Assembly: GCA_948964545.1 (NCBI GenBank)
Contig: CAREDV010000002.1
Location: 1 to 64,000 of the forward strand
Direction: 5' to 3'
DNA: 64,000 nt
Source: an uncultured bacterium
GTDB lineage: Bacteria; Cyanobacteriota; Vampirovibrionia; Gastranaerophilales; Gastranaerophilaceae
Shown: one piece after another, positions 9,187 through 16,536 of the stretch
Position numbering within the stretch: the stretch's first letter is position 1
How the letters are laid out: each line of letters begins with the position of its first letter
The notes under the pieces: model-generated
Seen by the model: the letters and a program-made list of their open reading frames with translations, nothing else
Databases searched by the model: none
What the model was told of the DNA's origin: nothing
Program-made: the position numbers and the translations under genes

Positions 9187-10302
9187 TTATTCCTTTTCAA
9201 CAGGTAAGATGACTGTAAAAGCACAGCCTTTCATAACTTCCGAATTAACCCATACAGCACCGCCGAGACGCTTCATAATAGTCTGTGCAGTTCCGAGCGT
9301 AATTGAGCGCACAATAGTTTTCTTGTGAGCTTTATCAAGCTGTGTATAAGGTTCAAATATACCTTCCATTTCAGTTTCGGCAAGTCCCATACCTGTATCG
9401 GTCAGGGTAATCCTTACATAAGAATTGCTTGTGCCGCCTTTAAATATTTTTGCTCCGCACTTATCTATGATATCAAGGTCAGGATGGTCGACTTTAATTG
9501 TAATTGAGCCGACTTCGGTTAATTTCATTGAAGTTTCAAGCAGGTTTTGTAAAACTATTTTGACAGAATCTTCGTCGCTATAGACAACTTTTTTGTTGAA
9601 TTCTTCAAAATCATAGTTTACTTCCAAATTCTTTGCGTTCAAAGCTAAATCATTATTTTTTACAACTGTTTGAATAGTGTTTACAAGGTCAAACGGCTGA
9701 TTTTCGCATCTAAAAAGTGAAGATTCTGCTTGAGAAAATTCTAAGAACTTATCCATAAAATGCAACAATTCTGTAGAATTTTTGTTGATAATTCTTACAT
9801 ATTTAGTTTGTTTGTCATTGATTTGTCCGCCCAAACCGTCAAGCAATGCTTGAGAAAATCCTATAATAGACTGGATTGGTGATTTAATTTCGTTGGACAA
9901 TTTAGTAAGCATTATATTTTTTTCTTTGTTCAATCTGCCTGTTTTTTCAGCATTAGCGAGAACATTTGTCATTGCCGTAATATCTCTTATTGTAATAAAA
10001 TATTGCTCAATATATTTTTTAGCATTCATTTCAACAAAAAATTCTTTGCCTTCAATAGTAAATGCACCAGTTACAACGGAATTTCTTCTTGCAAAAGATT
10101 TTTCGGCAAGTTCAAGGCCGTTTACGACAATTTCATCAAAATTCAATCCTTTTAAATCATTAACTCTTGTTTCAAAAATTACAGCAGATTTATCATTGGC
10201 CCAGGTAATTCTGCCGTCAATATCCACAACAAAAACCGCATCAGGGAGGTTTTTGATAACTTCTCTCGGGTTTATGTTACTAAATAAATTAGTAATATTC
10301 AT
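9187..10302 (-). CDS. PAS sensor protein resembling a histidine kinase, phospho-acceptor His absent
   Basis: A 371-aa protein with a PAS domain (about 12-110), a dimerisation helix region (about 120-195) and an ATPase-like domain to the end. At the H-box, where kinases have S-H-E, this protein reads LSNEIKSP: Asn137 replaces His. The N-box reads NLLETSMKL, lacking the second conserved Asn, and the G2 box is degenerate (SITLGTAQTI), while the G1 DTGMGL is kept. It is cytoplasmic, with no membrane segment. Probably a pseudokinase or an ATP-sensing partner. It is directly upstream of an ABC ATPase. A GGAAG ribosome site precedes the start. Confidence 0.8.
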   Translation of the reverse strand: MNITNLFSNINPREVIKNLPDAVFVVDIDGRITWANDKSAVIFETRVNDLKGLNFDEIVVNGLELAEKSFARRNSVVTGAFTIEGKEFFVEMNAKKYIEQYFITIRDITAMTNVLANAEKTGRLNKEKNIMLTKLSNEIKSPIQSIIGFSQALLDGLGGQINDKQTKYVRIINKNSTELLHFMDKFLEFSQAESSLFRCENQPFDLVNTIQTVVKNNDLALNAKNLEVNYDFEEFNKKVVYSDEDSVKIVLQNLLETSMKLTEVGSITIKVDHPDLDIIDKCGAKIFKGGTSNSYVRITLTDTGMGLAETEMEGIFEPYTQLDKAHKKTIVRSITLGTAQTIMKRLGGAVWVNSEVMKGCAFTVILPVEKE

Positions 10303-10444
10303 AGTTGCATTACTTCCTTTAATGTTGTATACTTTATATAACGTATATATACTTTAAATTGCTTACGTTGTACTTTCAATATAGCATAAACAGTCTGTAA
10401 GAAAAGGTTATAAGATATTTTATATTAATTTTTGTAATTTTTTT

Positions 10445-10472
10445 TTTACAAACTAGCAAAAAAAAATATTTA
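10445..10472 (+). promoter_or_regulatory. Possible promoter of the 112-aa gene
   Basis: TTTACA, a 16-nt spacer and TATTTA. The region is extremely A/T-rich, so the call is weak. A TTTGTAA/TTACAAA inverted repeat overlaps the -35. Confidence 0.3.
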
Positions 10473-10516
10473 GGTGTTTTAATACGTAAAACGAGACAAT
10501 ATGTGAGGATGTTATT

Positions 10517-10855
10517 ATGAATGAAATACCCAAGAACACTCCAAGTCTGGCGCAACAGCCACAAAAAGTAGAACAGGTAAAAACTGAAACTATTCAAGAA
10601 ACTGCTGCTCAAATTGAAGAAGCAAAAAGTAAAGAAATTAAGGAAATTCCAGAAAATCCTGCTGACAGATCAGTTGTTAAGGCTGATAATCTTGAAAATG
10701 ACATCAAGGTATTTGCTCAAAACCCTGAATTAGCAGCAAAAGCTCTTGAAGTTGCTGAACTTGCTGAGAAAAAATATGCCGCTGCTGGTATGGAAGATGC
10801 TTCATTAAAAGCACTTGCAGTCAGCAAAGCCTTTGTTGAAGAATTTCAAAAATGA
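10517..10855 (+). CDS. Hypothetical protein, small and helical
   Basis: Not recognised. The 112-aa product is Lys/Glu/Ala-rich. It has a disordered Gln/Pro N-terminus (1-50) and a helical C-terminal half rich in AAKALEVAELAEKKYAAAG-type segments. No signal peptide or membrane segment is visible. GAGG stands about 11 nt before the ATG. It is flanked by divergent and convergent genes and so is monocistronic. Confidence 0.6.
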   Translation: MNEIPKNTPSLAQQPQKVEQVKTETIQETAAQIEEAKSKEIKEIPENPADRSVVKADNLENDIKVFAQNPELAAKALEVAELAEKKYAAAGMEDASLKALAVSKAFVEEFQK

Positions 10856-10870
10856 TAAATCGGAAATTTT

Positions 10871-11314
10871 TTAATTATTAGTTGTCGATAAATAATCGAC
10901 AACCGCTTTTAAACCGAGTTTATATGAATTAACCCCGAACCCCGATATCTGCCCGATACATACTGGTGCAAGATATGAATGATGTCTGAATTCTTCACGT
11001 ATATAAATGTTTGTAATATGAACTTCAACGGTCGGAATTTCCACTGCTGACAGTGCATCTCGTATTGCGATGCTTGTGTGAGTGTATGCACCTGCGTTTA
11101 TTACAATTCCGTCAAAATTATCTTTTGCGTTATGGATTTTTTCAACAATTTCACCCTCGTGGTTACTTTGAGATGTTTCAAGGTTAATTCCGAGTTCAAA
11201 AGAATATGCGTATAATTCTTTTTCCAAATCTTTTAATGTCATGCTTCCATATTTTTCAGGTTCTCTAAAACCAAGCATATTAAGGTTTACACCGTTTATA
11301 ACAAGAATTTTCAT
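10871..11314 (-). CDS. aroQ: 3-dehydroquinate dehydratase, type II
   Basis: Third step of the shikimate pathway: dehydrates 3-dehydroquinate to 3-dehydroshikimate. The 147-aa size fits the dodecameric type II enzyme. Signatures: NGVNLNMLG at the N-terminus, REPEKYG carrying the catalytic Tyr, INAGAYTHTS, and VEVHITN...EFRHHSY with the conserved Arg/His. GAGGAAAAT precedes the ATG. The aroA gene is about 43 kb away, so the pathway is scattered. Confidence 0.95.
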   Translation of the reverse strand: MKILVINGVNLNMLGFREPEKYGSMTLKDLEKELYAYSFELGINLETSQSNHEGEIVEKIHNAKDNFDGIVINAGAYTHTSIAIRDALSAVEIPTVEVHITNIYIREEFRHHSYLAPVCIGQISGFGVNSYKLGLKAVVDYLSTTNN

Positions 11315-11402
11315 ATATTTTCCTCAACCACTATTATATTATAAAAGCAAGTGAATGTAAATTTTTATTAATTTTTTAGTTGCATGTGTAACAAATTTGA
11401 CA

Positions 11403-11490
11403 TGCTTGGATTATCATGCATGTACAACTATCCCCAAATCTCCTCCCAAGATTATTGTTCAAAGTCGCACAAGATGTGTGACTTTTTTTT
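11403..11490 (+). ncRNA. Candidate small RNA with anti-Shine-Dalgarno loop
   Basis: A plus-strand intrinsic terminator (11461-11490) has no credible gene upstream: the nearest upstream gene runs the other way. Just before it is a hairpin AATCT / AGATT (11437-11441, 11449-11453) whose 7-nt loop is CCTCCCA, complementary to a Shine-Dalgarno core. A TATCAT at 11412 or a TTGACA at 11397 could belong to a promoter, but neither is well spaced. The transcript would be roughly 65-90 nt. A 21-codon frame from 11416 is an alternative reading without a ribosome site. The 3' boundary is solid, the 5' end unknown. Confidence 0.5.
11461..11490 (+). terminator. Terminator of the candidate small RNA
   Basis: AAAGTCGCAC / GTGTGACTTT, a 10-bp stem with one G-U pair and a 5-nt loop, followed by a T-run. 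There is no T-run on the other side, so it acts on the plus strand. Confidence 0.8.
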
Positions 11491-11524
11491 GTGCTGCGCA
11501 CGTAGTCATATTAGGTTTTGGATA
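11491..11524 (+). repeat. Dispersed repeat, copy A
   Basis: Starts GTGCTGCGCACG and ends TTAGGTTTTGGA. It matches copies B to E elsewhere in the window and lies inverted to copy B across the 83-aa gene. Confidence 0.65.
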
Positions 11525-11583
11525 AATTTATAGACTTGACTTCTAGGAATAAATCACTAAAATATTATATGTGAGAGGGATTT

Positions 11584-11835
11584 ATGAAATTAGTAGAAAA
11601 ACTAAAAGAGTATGAAAATCAATACATGTTTATAAAATGGGCTACAGGTGGTGAGTATGGAAAGCTTACTTTTGCAGGCGACGATTTTGTTGAATTTGAT
11701 ATTATAAATGTTGATACAATGGAATATTCCGAAACCGTTTTAATCCACAGTCCATTGATTTTGGAAGTTGCTATAGGCGGTGCTGATGTTCAGCGTATCG
11801 TTGCAGAAGTTTCGTCAAAATTGACACTTGAGTAA
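11584..11835 (+). CDS. Hypothetical protein, small all-beta (83 aa)
   Basis: Not recognised. The predicted secondary structure is a helix (1-14) followed by alternating strands (YMFIKWATG, KLTFAGDDFVEFDII, SETVLIHSPLILEVAIG) and a short terminal helix. This order recalls small barrels such as LSm or SH3 folds; that is a guess from pattern only. GAGAGGG precedes the ATG. The gene is framed by inverted copies of the dispersed repeat (11491-11524 and 11856-11888), and the candidate small RNA lies immediately upstream. Confidence 0.6.
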   Translation: MKLVEKLKEYENQYMFIKWATGGEYGKLTFAGDDFVEFDIINVDTMEYSETVLIHSPLILEVAIGGADVQRIVAEVSSKLTLE

Positions 11836-11855
11836 AAATAATCTTTAAAGTTTAT

Positions 11856-11888
11856 ACAAAACCTGATGTGGATGCGTGCGCAGCACTA
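11856..11888 (-). repeat. Dispersed repeat, copy B
   Basis: On the minus strand it reads AGTGCTGCGCACGCAT and then ATCAGGTTTTGT. It overlaps the stop codon of the minus-strand gene that follows. Confidence 0.65.
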
Positions 11889-12530
11889 GATGTTGAAACT
11901 TTTTCTTGCACCTTCTTCATGGTAGAAGCCTCCGCCGCAGATTGTTTCTATTACTTTCAGAACAAATTCGCGCGGTGCGTCAACCTGATTGAGATAAAAT
12001 TCTCGGTTTGGCAGGTGGCGGATTTTCATTATAGAATTCTGTGTTGATTCGGGCGGAATAAATAATGATGCAACTTCGTTATCCAGAAGTTTTCCCATTT
12101 CGTCATCGTGGTCTGTTACGCCTTTCATAAGTTCATAATAATTACCTTTAATTGCCATTATTCTGCTTGAGAAAAGGTGCTGGCTGTCTTGACGGTAAAG
12201 TGCCTGCGGCTGGTAGTTGCATCTTGTTGTAAAACTCATTTTGTGCCATAAAATGTTAACGATAACAACAGATCGTTGAGGATCTGTATCAACATATATA
12301 TTTTGGGTTGTTATATTTCTAGATGAGAAAGCTTCTTTTAATGTATCTGCAACAACTTGCAGATTATCAAGCATTCTTGAAAAGATTTCGTTTGTATTAA
12401 CATTTGCATGCTGATAGTCCAAAAACTGTTTATACATGTGGGTAGAAACTAACCCTACACGTTCTTGTATAAGTGCAGATTTTCTTGCAGATGTTTCAGA
12501 ATTGTCAAAGCTTTCAAAATTATTTAACAT
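11886..12530 (-). CDS. Hypothetical protein (214 aa)
   Basis: Not recognised. The start at 12530 is preferred (AAGGA upstream) over an ATG at 12566. The N-terminal third is helical. The middle contains strands such as NIYVDTDPQRSVVIVNILWHKMSF, and the C-terminus has a helix ending at an amphipathic GGGFYHEEGARKSFNI tail. No signal peptide is visible, so it is probably cytoplasmic. It lies downstream of yraN on the same strand after a gap of about 100 nt, so operon membership is uncertain. Confidence 0.6.
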   Translation of the reverse strand: MLNNFESFDNSETSARKSALIQERVGLVSTHMYKQFLDYQHANVNTNEIFSRMLDNLQVVADTLKEAFSSRNITTQNIYVDTDPQRSVVIVNILWHKMSFTTRCNYQPQALYRQDSQHLFSSRIMAIKGNYYELMKGVTDHDDEMGKLLDNEVASLFIPPESTQNSIMKIRHLPNREFYLNQVDAPREFVLKVIETICGGGFYHEEGARKSFNI

Positions 12531-12636
12531 TATATAATCCTTTTTATCACATGTAATAATAAACATGAAACTATGTAAACATTATATGTTTTTTTTTTAC
12601 AATCGAGAATACATAAATTTATGTATTTATATCAGC

Positions 12637-12984
12637 TTAAATTTGAATATTTTTCAGATGTTCAATTTTAATTTCTGGTTTTAGAGTTATTCCTACAACG
12701 TCAATTCTATATTGTTTAACATTGTTTTCTGTTAAATAAAATTGTATACCTTTTTTGATATTTGCATATTTACTTGATGTAATTGCCTCTAATGGAGAAC
12801 CGAAACTATCGGTTTTGCGTGTTTTAACTTCAATAAATACAATATTATCTTTTTGTTTTGCAATAATATCAATTTCGCAAAAGCGTGAATAGTGTTTATT
12901 TCGTTCAAGAATTTCATATCCTTGTTTTTGTAGGTAACGGCAGGCTAAATCTTCACCAGCATCCCCAAGTTTACGATTGTTCAT
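12637..12984 (-). CDS. yraN: YraN family (UPF0102) endonuclease-like protein
   Basis: 115-aa member of the YraN family with a PD-(D/E)xK nuclease-type fold. It opens with GDAGEDLACRYLQKQGYEIL and carries EIDIIA...FIEVKTRK, the residues that form the metal site in that superfamily. The family's biological role is not settled. Its ATG overlaps the queF stop by 4 nt (12981-12984), so translation is probably coupled. Confidence 0.9.
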   Translation of the reverse strand: MNNRKLGDAGEDLACRYLQKQGYEILERNKHYSRFCEIDIIAKQKDNIVFIEVKTRKTDSFGSPLEAITSSKYANIKKGIQFYLTENNVKQYRIDVVGITLKPEIKIEHLKNIQI

Positions 12985-13859
12985 TGTTTAACTCCGCATC
13001 TTGCAAATGATGTTAAATCTATAAGTTCATCAATATCTTTAATTTTTTTATTCCAGCGCGCAGGACAGATATCAATTCCACCGCGACGCGTGTAAAGACA
13101 GCATACAAACAATTCGCCGTCTACAAGGTCAGAAAGCCTTTTATAAATCATTTCACAGCATTCTTCATGGAAGTGGTATTCCGAGCGGAATGAGCAAAGA
13201 TATTTTACCAAAGAATCTTCTTTGATATGTTTTGAGGATTTGTAATATATGAATACATCTCCAAAATCAGGCTGGTGAGTTACACGGCAATTGGAGCGCA
13301 GACTGTCAAATGTCAGATAATATTCTTGCATTTCGGCAGTTTCTATTTCAAGCAGTTCAGGCGATTCTTTAAAGTTTTCAACCTTTAACGTGTTTTCATC
13401 AATTGTCTGCATTATGTTTTTAAAATCTCTGAAAATCTCTGTACGTTCAGTGGTATTTTCAAGAAAATTCACCTTAACATCAGTCTGCAATGCTTTACTT
13501 AAATCTTTTTCGATTGTTTTTTGGCAAAGAGTCAGACATTCGTCAGTATTATTGCCGATGCGTGTCATGTTAAATGAATTTAGATAAAGTTTTAGTGATT
13601 TGGATTCAACCAGAAACTCGCTGTTACAGTTATATTTAAGTTTTAGAAGCCTTGTCACTGGAATCCCATTTTTACTCATTGCTGAAAACTCATAAGCGTG
13701 CCACACATCCCATCCATCAAAAGGCAGGTTCTTGTTGTCAATATTATATTGCTTGCGGTTTTCATAACGCGGTATTGCAACTAAAAGTGACGGATTGTAA
13801 TAATTACTTCCGTCAACTTTTTTGCCTAAATATTTTGATGCGATTTTGTCTGTATTCAT
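12981..13859 (-). CDS. queF: NADPH-dependent 7-cyano-7-deazaguanine reductase
   Basis: Reduces preQ0 to preQ1 in queuosine biosynthesis. At 292 aa it is the long two-domain (E. coli YqcD) form. Signatures are ESKSLKLYLNSFN (substrate and NADPH region), SNCRVTHQPDFGD with the catalytic Cys that forms the thioimide, SFRSEYHFHEECCE, and RRGGIDICPAR. There is no Shine-Dalgarno: the extended -10 TGCTATAAT ends 6 nt before the ATG, predicting a leaderless mRNA. No other queuosine gene is nearby. Confidence 0.93.
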   Translation of the reverse strand: MNTDKIASKYLGKKVDGSNYYNPSLLVAIPRYENRKQYNIDNKNLPFDGWDVWHAYEFSAMSKNGIPVTRLLKLKYNCNSEFLVESKSLKLYLNSFNMTRIGNNTDECLTLCQKTIEKDLSKALQTDVKVNFLENTTERTEIFRDFKNIMQTIDENTLKVENFKESPELLEIETAEMQEYYLTFDSLRSNCRVTHQPDFGDVFIYYKSSKHIKEDSLVKYLCSFRSEYHFHEECCEMIYKRLSDLVDGELFVCCLYTRRGGIDICPARWNKKIKDIDELIDLTSFARCGVKQ

Positions 13860-13865
13860 ACAAGT

Positions 13866-13871
13866 ATTATA
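13866..13871 (-). promoter_or_regulatory. queF -10 box placed for a leaderless transcript
   Basis: TATAAT preceded by TGC, with only ACTTGT between it and the ATG. Transcription would begin at or next to the start codon. Confidence 0.5.
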
Positions 13872-13880
13872 GCATGAATA

Positions 13881-14561
13881 TTAATAATCCATTTTCCAGC
13901 CGTCGCTGATAATTTTTGCTAAGCAAGTTCCATATTCACCTGCATCAACACCTTTGGTACAATTGTCAATAAAGTTATCATCCGCATCACTCGGGTCACG
14001 CTTAGTGGTAACTGTACCATTATTCCATATTATTAAAGAGAATAAGTCACGTCCTACAATGTTAGGACCTTGTTTGCCGTTAATATCTGTAACTACTTCA
14101 AGATAACTAGTTCCGCTTACGCAGATACTTGCTCCGCTAGCAATAATAGCGCAAGCACTGTTTGCTGGTACAAAGTTACTTATTGATACTTCATCGCCGT
14201 TCATATTTTGATAATCATTTCCAAAACAATCAGTTAAATTGTCGTTATTACAAGTTTTTGTGGTTTTAAAATAGTGGTTTAATAAATATCCGCTTCCTTG
14301 ACGTCTTAGTCTAGACTCTCCCAAGCGTGTTACATTGCTGTCAGTTTTAAGTTGTTCTGCAGCTTGAGCAAGTTCATTGTAAACTTTATGCAGTTGGGTT
14401 ACATATACTTGTCTTTGGTGGTTTTTCATAAGTGTTGGCAGTGTTAAAGCTGAAACGACACCAATAATACCAAGTGTAATCAAAATTTCTGACAAAGTAA
14501 ATCCGAATTTTAATTTACTGTTTTGCATATCTTCTGCAAGAGTGAATGCATTATGTTTCAT
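13881..14561 (-). CDS. Prepilin-like protein with type IV N-methylation leader
   Basis: 226-aa pseudopilin-like protein. The cleavage motif is KFG|FTLSEILITLGIIGVV, followed by the usual hydrophobic helix. The leader is unusually long and holds a second, earlier FTLAE copy (residues 6-10), as if the leader had been duplicated. The globular part has four or more Cys and the motif DINGKQGPNIVGRD, shared by the other prepilin-like genes here. It would be exported via Sec and processed by a prepilin peptidase not in this window. GAGAGGAT precedes the start. It may be a minor pilin, a competence pseudopilin or a secretion pseudopilin. Confidence 0.82.
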   Translation of the reverse strand: MKHNAFTLAEDMQNSKLKFGFTLSEILITLGIIGVVSALTLPTLMKNHQRQVYVTQLHKVYNELAQAAEQLKTDSNVTRLGESRLRRQGSGYLLNHYFKTTKTCNNDNLTDCFGNDYQNMNGDEVSISNFVPANSACAIIASGASICVSGTSYLEVVTDINGKQGPNIVGRDLFSLIIWNNGTVTTKRDPSDADDNFIDNCTKGVDAGEYGTCLAKIISDGWKMDY

Positions 14562-14627
14562 GTTTTTATCCTCTCAAAATAACTTCCAATAAATATTATA
14601 ACATATTAGAATGGTTATTTCAACTCT

Positions 14628-14655
14628 AAAAAAAGACCCTTTTAAAAGGGTCTTT
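14628..14655 (-). terminator. Terminator of the DAACS symporter gene
   Basis: AAAGACCC / GGGTCTTT stem with an 8-nt loop, followed on the minus strand by a T-run. Confidence 0.8.
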
Positions 14656-14688
14656 AATATTTAATTTCGCATAAAGTTTTCTTTTTCA

Positions 14689-16011
14689 TTATGCAATATC
14701 CTCATAAGCCTGAGGGTTATTTAAAAGATCATAATTTATTTCATTTTCATTATCCGCAATAGCAGAAGCAACAACTGCATCTGATGCAACATTAACAAGA
14801 GTTCTCATCATATCTGTTACTCTTTCTATTGTAAATAGGAATGCAAATCCTACGACAAGCTGTTCTGGACTTAATCCCATACCGTTAAGGATTAGTGCAA
14901 TTGTAATCAAGCCTGCACCAGGAATACCTGCACAAGTTGAAGATGAAATGATAGCAAGTAGTGCGATTTGGATAATAAGGAATGGAGTTAATGTAACATC
15001 ATAAGCTTGTGCTAAGAAGATTACCGCAACAGTTTGTAATAAAGCAGTTCCATCCATATTTAAAGTTGCTCCCAATGGAAGTACAAAGCTTGAAATTTTA
15101 TGTGAAATACCTCTTTTCTCACAACATGCAATTGTTAAAGGTAAAGTCGCAGAAGAACTTGCTGTTCCGAAAGCTACCATCATAGCTTCAGCAATTGCTG
15201 AATACAACATAACAATATTTACTTTTGAGAAGAATTTTAAGAATAGCGGATATACAACACATAATTGAAGCATAAAGCCTACAAATAACACTAATAAATA
15301 TTTAGAAATACTTGCAAAGATATCAATACCAAAACTTGAAACAGCACTTGCAGTTAATGCAAAAACACCTGGTGCTGCAAAGTACATAATCCAATCAGTA
15401 ATTTTCATTGTTGCAGCAAACACTGATTCAAAGAAAGAAACAATAGGTCTGTTTACTTCACCAACTTTAGCAAGTGCAATTGCAAACAAAAGTACAAATA
15501 CTATAATTGACACCATGTTTCCAGATGCAAATGATGCGATAGGGTTGCTTGGAATAAATCCGAGGAAAATATTTAAAATATTACCCTGCTGTTGAGCCAT
15601 TGCTGTTGCAACAGATGCTTGAACTTCACTTGCTGCGTTTGCAGTAATATAATGCGCGGCTCCTATTCCTGGTTTAAATATTAAAGCAAGTGCTGCACCT
15701 ATAGATACTGCTGCTGCGGTTATAATACCGTAATACAAAACCATTTTTGTTCCGAATTTTCCTAGCTGCTTGTTATCTCCAATACTTGTAATGCCTATAA
15801 TGATTGCAGAAACAACCAATGGTATTACAACCATTTGAATAAGTCTGATAAATACTTGACCTATAAAAGTTAATACTGTCGCAACGATAGGGAAATCTCT
15901 GCCATGTAAGAATATACCGACCAAAATACCAAGGATAATTCCGAAGAAAATATGCCAGTTACGCTTAATTCCAAGTCCTAATGCGATTAAAATTTGCATG
16001 TGTAATTTCAT
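14689..16011 (-). CDS. Dicarboxylate/amino acid:cation symporter (DAACS family)
   Basis: Inner-membrane, cation-coupled uptake of glutamate/aspartate or C4-dicarboxylates. The 440-aa length fits GltP/GltT/DctA. Visible family signatures are the HP1 loop SSSATLPLT, TM7 NMDGTAL and the HP2 region CAGIPGAG, with eight or so membrane segments. GAGAGG precedes the start. Together with gdhA in this window it suggests glutamate use. The substrate cannot be fixed from sequence. Confidence 0.93.
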   Translation of the reverse strand: MKLHMQILIALGLGIKRNWHIFFGIILGILVGIFLHGRDFPIVATVLTFIGQVFIRLIQMVVIPLVVSAIIIGITSIGDNKQLGKFGTKMVLYYGIITAAAVSIGAALALIFKPGIGAAHYITANAASEVQASVATAMAQQQGNILNIFLGFIPSNPIASFASGNMVSIIVFVLLFAIALAKVGEVNRPIVSFFESVFAATMKITDWIMYFAAPGVFALTASAVSSFGIDIFASISKYLLVLFVGFMLQLCVVYPLFLKFFSKVNIVMLYSAIAEAMMVAFGTASSSATLPLTIACCEKRGISHKISSFVLPLGATLNMDGTALLQTVAVIFLAQAYDVTLTPFLIIQIALLAIISSSTCAGIPGAGLITIALILNGMGLSPEQLVVGFAFLFTIERVTDMMRTLVNVASDAVVASAIADNENEINYDLLNNPQAYEDIA

Positions 16012-16110
16012 ATATACAACCTCTCATTAATATTCACTTGAAAATTATACAACTATTTATTCAAAAGTTCAAATATTTTATAGAAAAATCATAGAATTGA
16101 GGGAGAATCA

Positions 16111-16140
16111 AAAAAGAACCAGTAATTGGTTCTTTTTTTT
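16111..16140. terminator. Terminator after tRNA-Pro(CGG)
   Basis: AAGAACCA-GTAAT-TGGTTCTT stem, with A/T runs on both sides. It follows the tRNA on the minus strand. Confidence 0.8.
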
Positions 16141-16146
16141 GTAAAA

Positions 16147-16223
16147 TGGTCGGGATGACAAGATTCGAACTTGCGACCCCCGCGACCCGAACACGGTGCG
16201 CTACCAGGCTGCGCTACATCCCG
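16147..16223 (-). tRNA. tRNA-Pro (CGG)
   Basis: Full cloverleaf with acceptor CGGGATG / CATCCCG, anticodon loop TTCGGGT (anticodon CGG), a T-loop TTCGAAT and encoded CCA. It lies downstream of tRNA-Pro(GGG), with a hairpin between them. Confidence 0.93.
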
Positions 16224-16231
16224 AAAATATT

Positions 16232-16256
16232 AAGACGGTGGATTACCGTCTTTTTT
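16232..16256 (+). terminator. Hairpin with T-run between the two tRNA-Pro genes
   Basis: AAGACGGT-GGATT-ACCGTCTT with a T-run on the plus strand. On the tRNA (minus) strand the T-run is weak, so it may act as a processing or attenuation site. Confidence 0.5.
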
Positions 16257-16258
16257 AA

Positions 16259-16335
16259 TGGTCGGAACGACAGGATTTGAACCTGCGACCTCTACCACCC
16301 CAAGGTAGCACGCTACCAAGCTGCGCCACGTCCCG
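16259..16335 (-). tRNA. tRNA-Pro (GGG)
   Basis: Acceptor CGGGACG / CGTTCCG, anticodon loop TTGGGGT (anticodon GGG), encoded CCA. The first 11 bases plus 5 upstream bases recur as a direct repeat 102 bp upstream, where they border a structured element. Confidence 0.93.
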
Positions 16336-16442
16336 ATTTAATATGTATCGGTATGTGTCACGCTTGATAGCTACGCTACCAAGTCCCTCTCGAAAAACAA
16401 TACTCAATTGTTTTTCTCGGCAGAGTGCCACGTCCCGATTTA
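16336..16442 (-). repeat. tRNA-associated structured element, copy 1
   Basis: On the minus strand a 16-bp direct repeat, TAAATCGGGACGTGGC, occurs at the tRNA 5' end and again 102 bp upstream. Between the copies is ACTCTGCCGA, a 10-bp hairpin (GAAAAACAAT / ATTGTTTTTC), GAGAGGGA, and a second hairpin on GGTAGC...GCTATC. Copy 2 lies before tRNA-Met at 46850-46922. Confidence 0.7.
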
Positions 16443-16469
16443 TTGCAAATTCCAATTTGCTATGTTTCT

Positions 16470-16496
16470 ATTATACCATCTCAAAATTTTTTGCAA
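16470..16496 (-). promoter_or_regulatory. Promoter of the tRNA-Pro transcript
   Basis: On the minus strand TTGCAA, a 15-nt spacer, and TATAAT with TGG before it. It lies upstream of the structured element, so the element is in the leader of the pre-tRNA. Confidence 0.55.
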
Positions 16497-16501
16497 GAGG
16501 T

Positions 16502-16530
16502 TTGCAAATTCTTTTAATAAATGATAAAAT
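16502..16530 (+). promoter_or_regulatory. Promoter of the TPR membrane protein gene (leaderless)
   Basis: TTGCAA, 17 nt, TAAAAT with TGA extension, then TACTGT and the ATG. This is the clearest example of the 6-nt arrangement, because a well-spaced -35 box is also present. Confidence 0.6.
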
Positions 16531-16536
16531 TACTGT

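Noticed and set aside
10376..10612. 78-codon hydrophobic reading frame on the minus strand
   Set aside because: It overlaps the promoter and start of the 112-aa gene, is built from T-rich intergenic sequence, and has no ribosome site or leaderless-type -10.
11416..11481. 21-codon frame and an overlapping 37-codon frame in the candidate small RNA
   Set aside because: No ribosome site or well-placed -10, and the frames run through the hairpin and terminator; a non-coding RNA explains the region better.
16147..16335. Integrated element using the tRNA genes as attachment site
   Set aside because: No integrase gene nearby, and the direct repeat matches the tRNA 5' end only 102 bp away, unlike the usual 3'-end attachment of genomic islands.
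16255..16455. 66-codon minus-strand frame across the tRNA-Pro(GGG) region
   Set aside because: It reads through a tRNA gene and its repeat element; the apparent protein is translated tRNA sequence.
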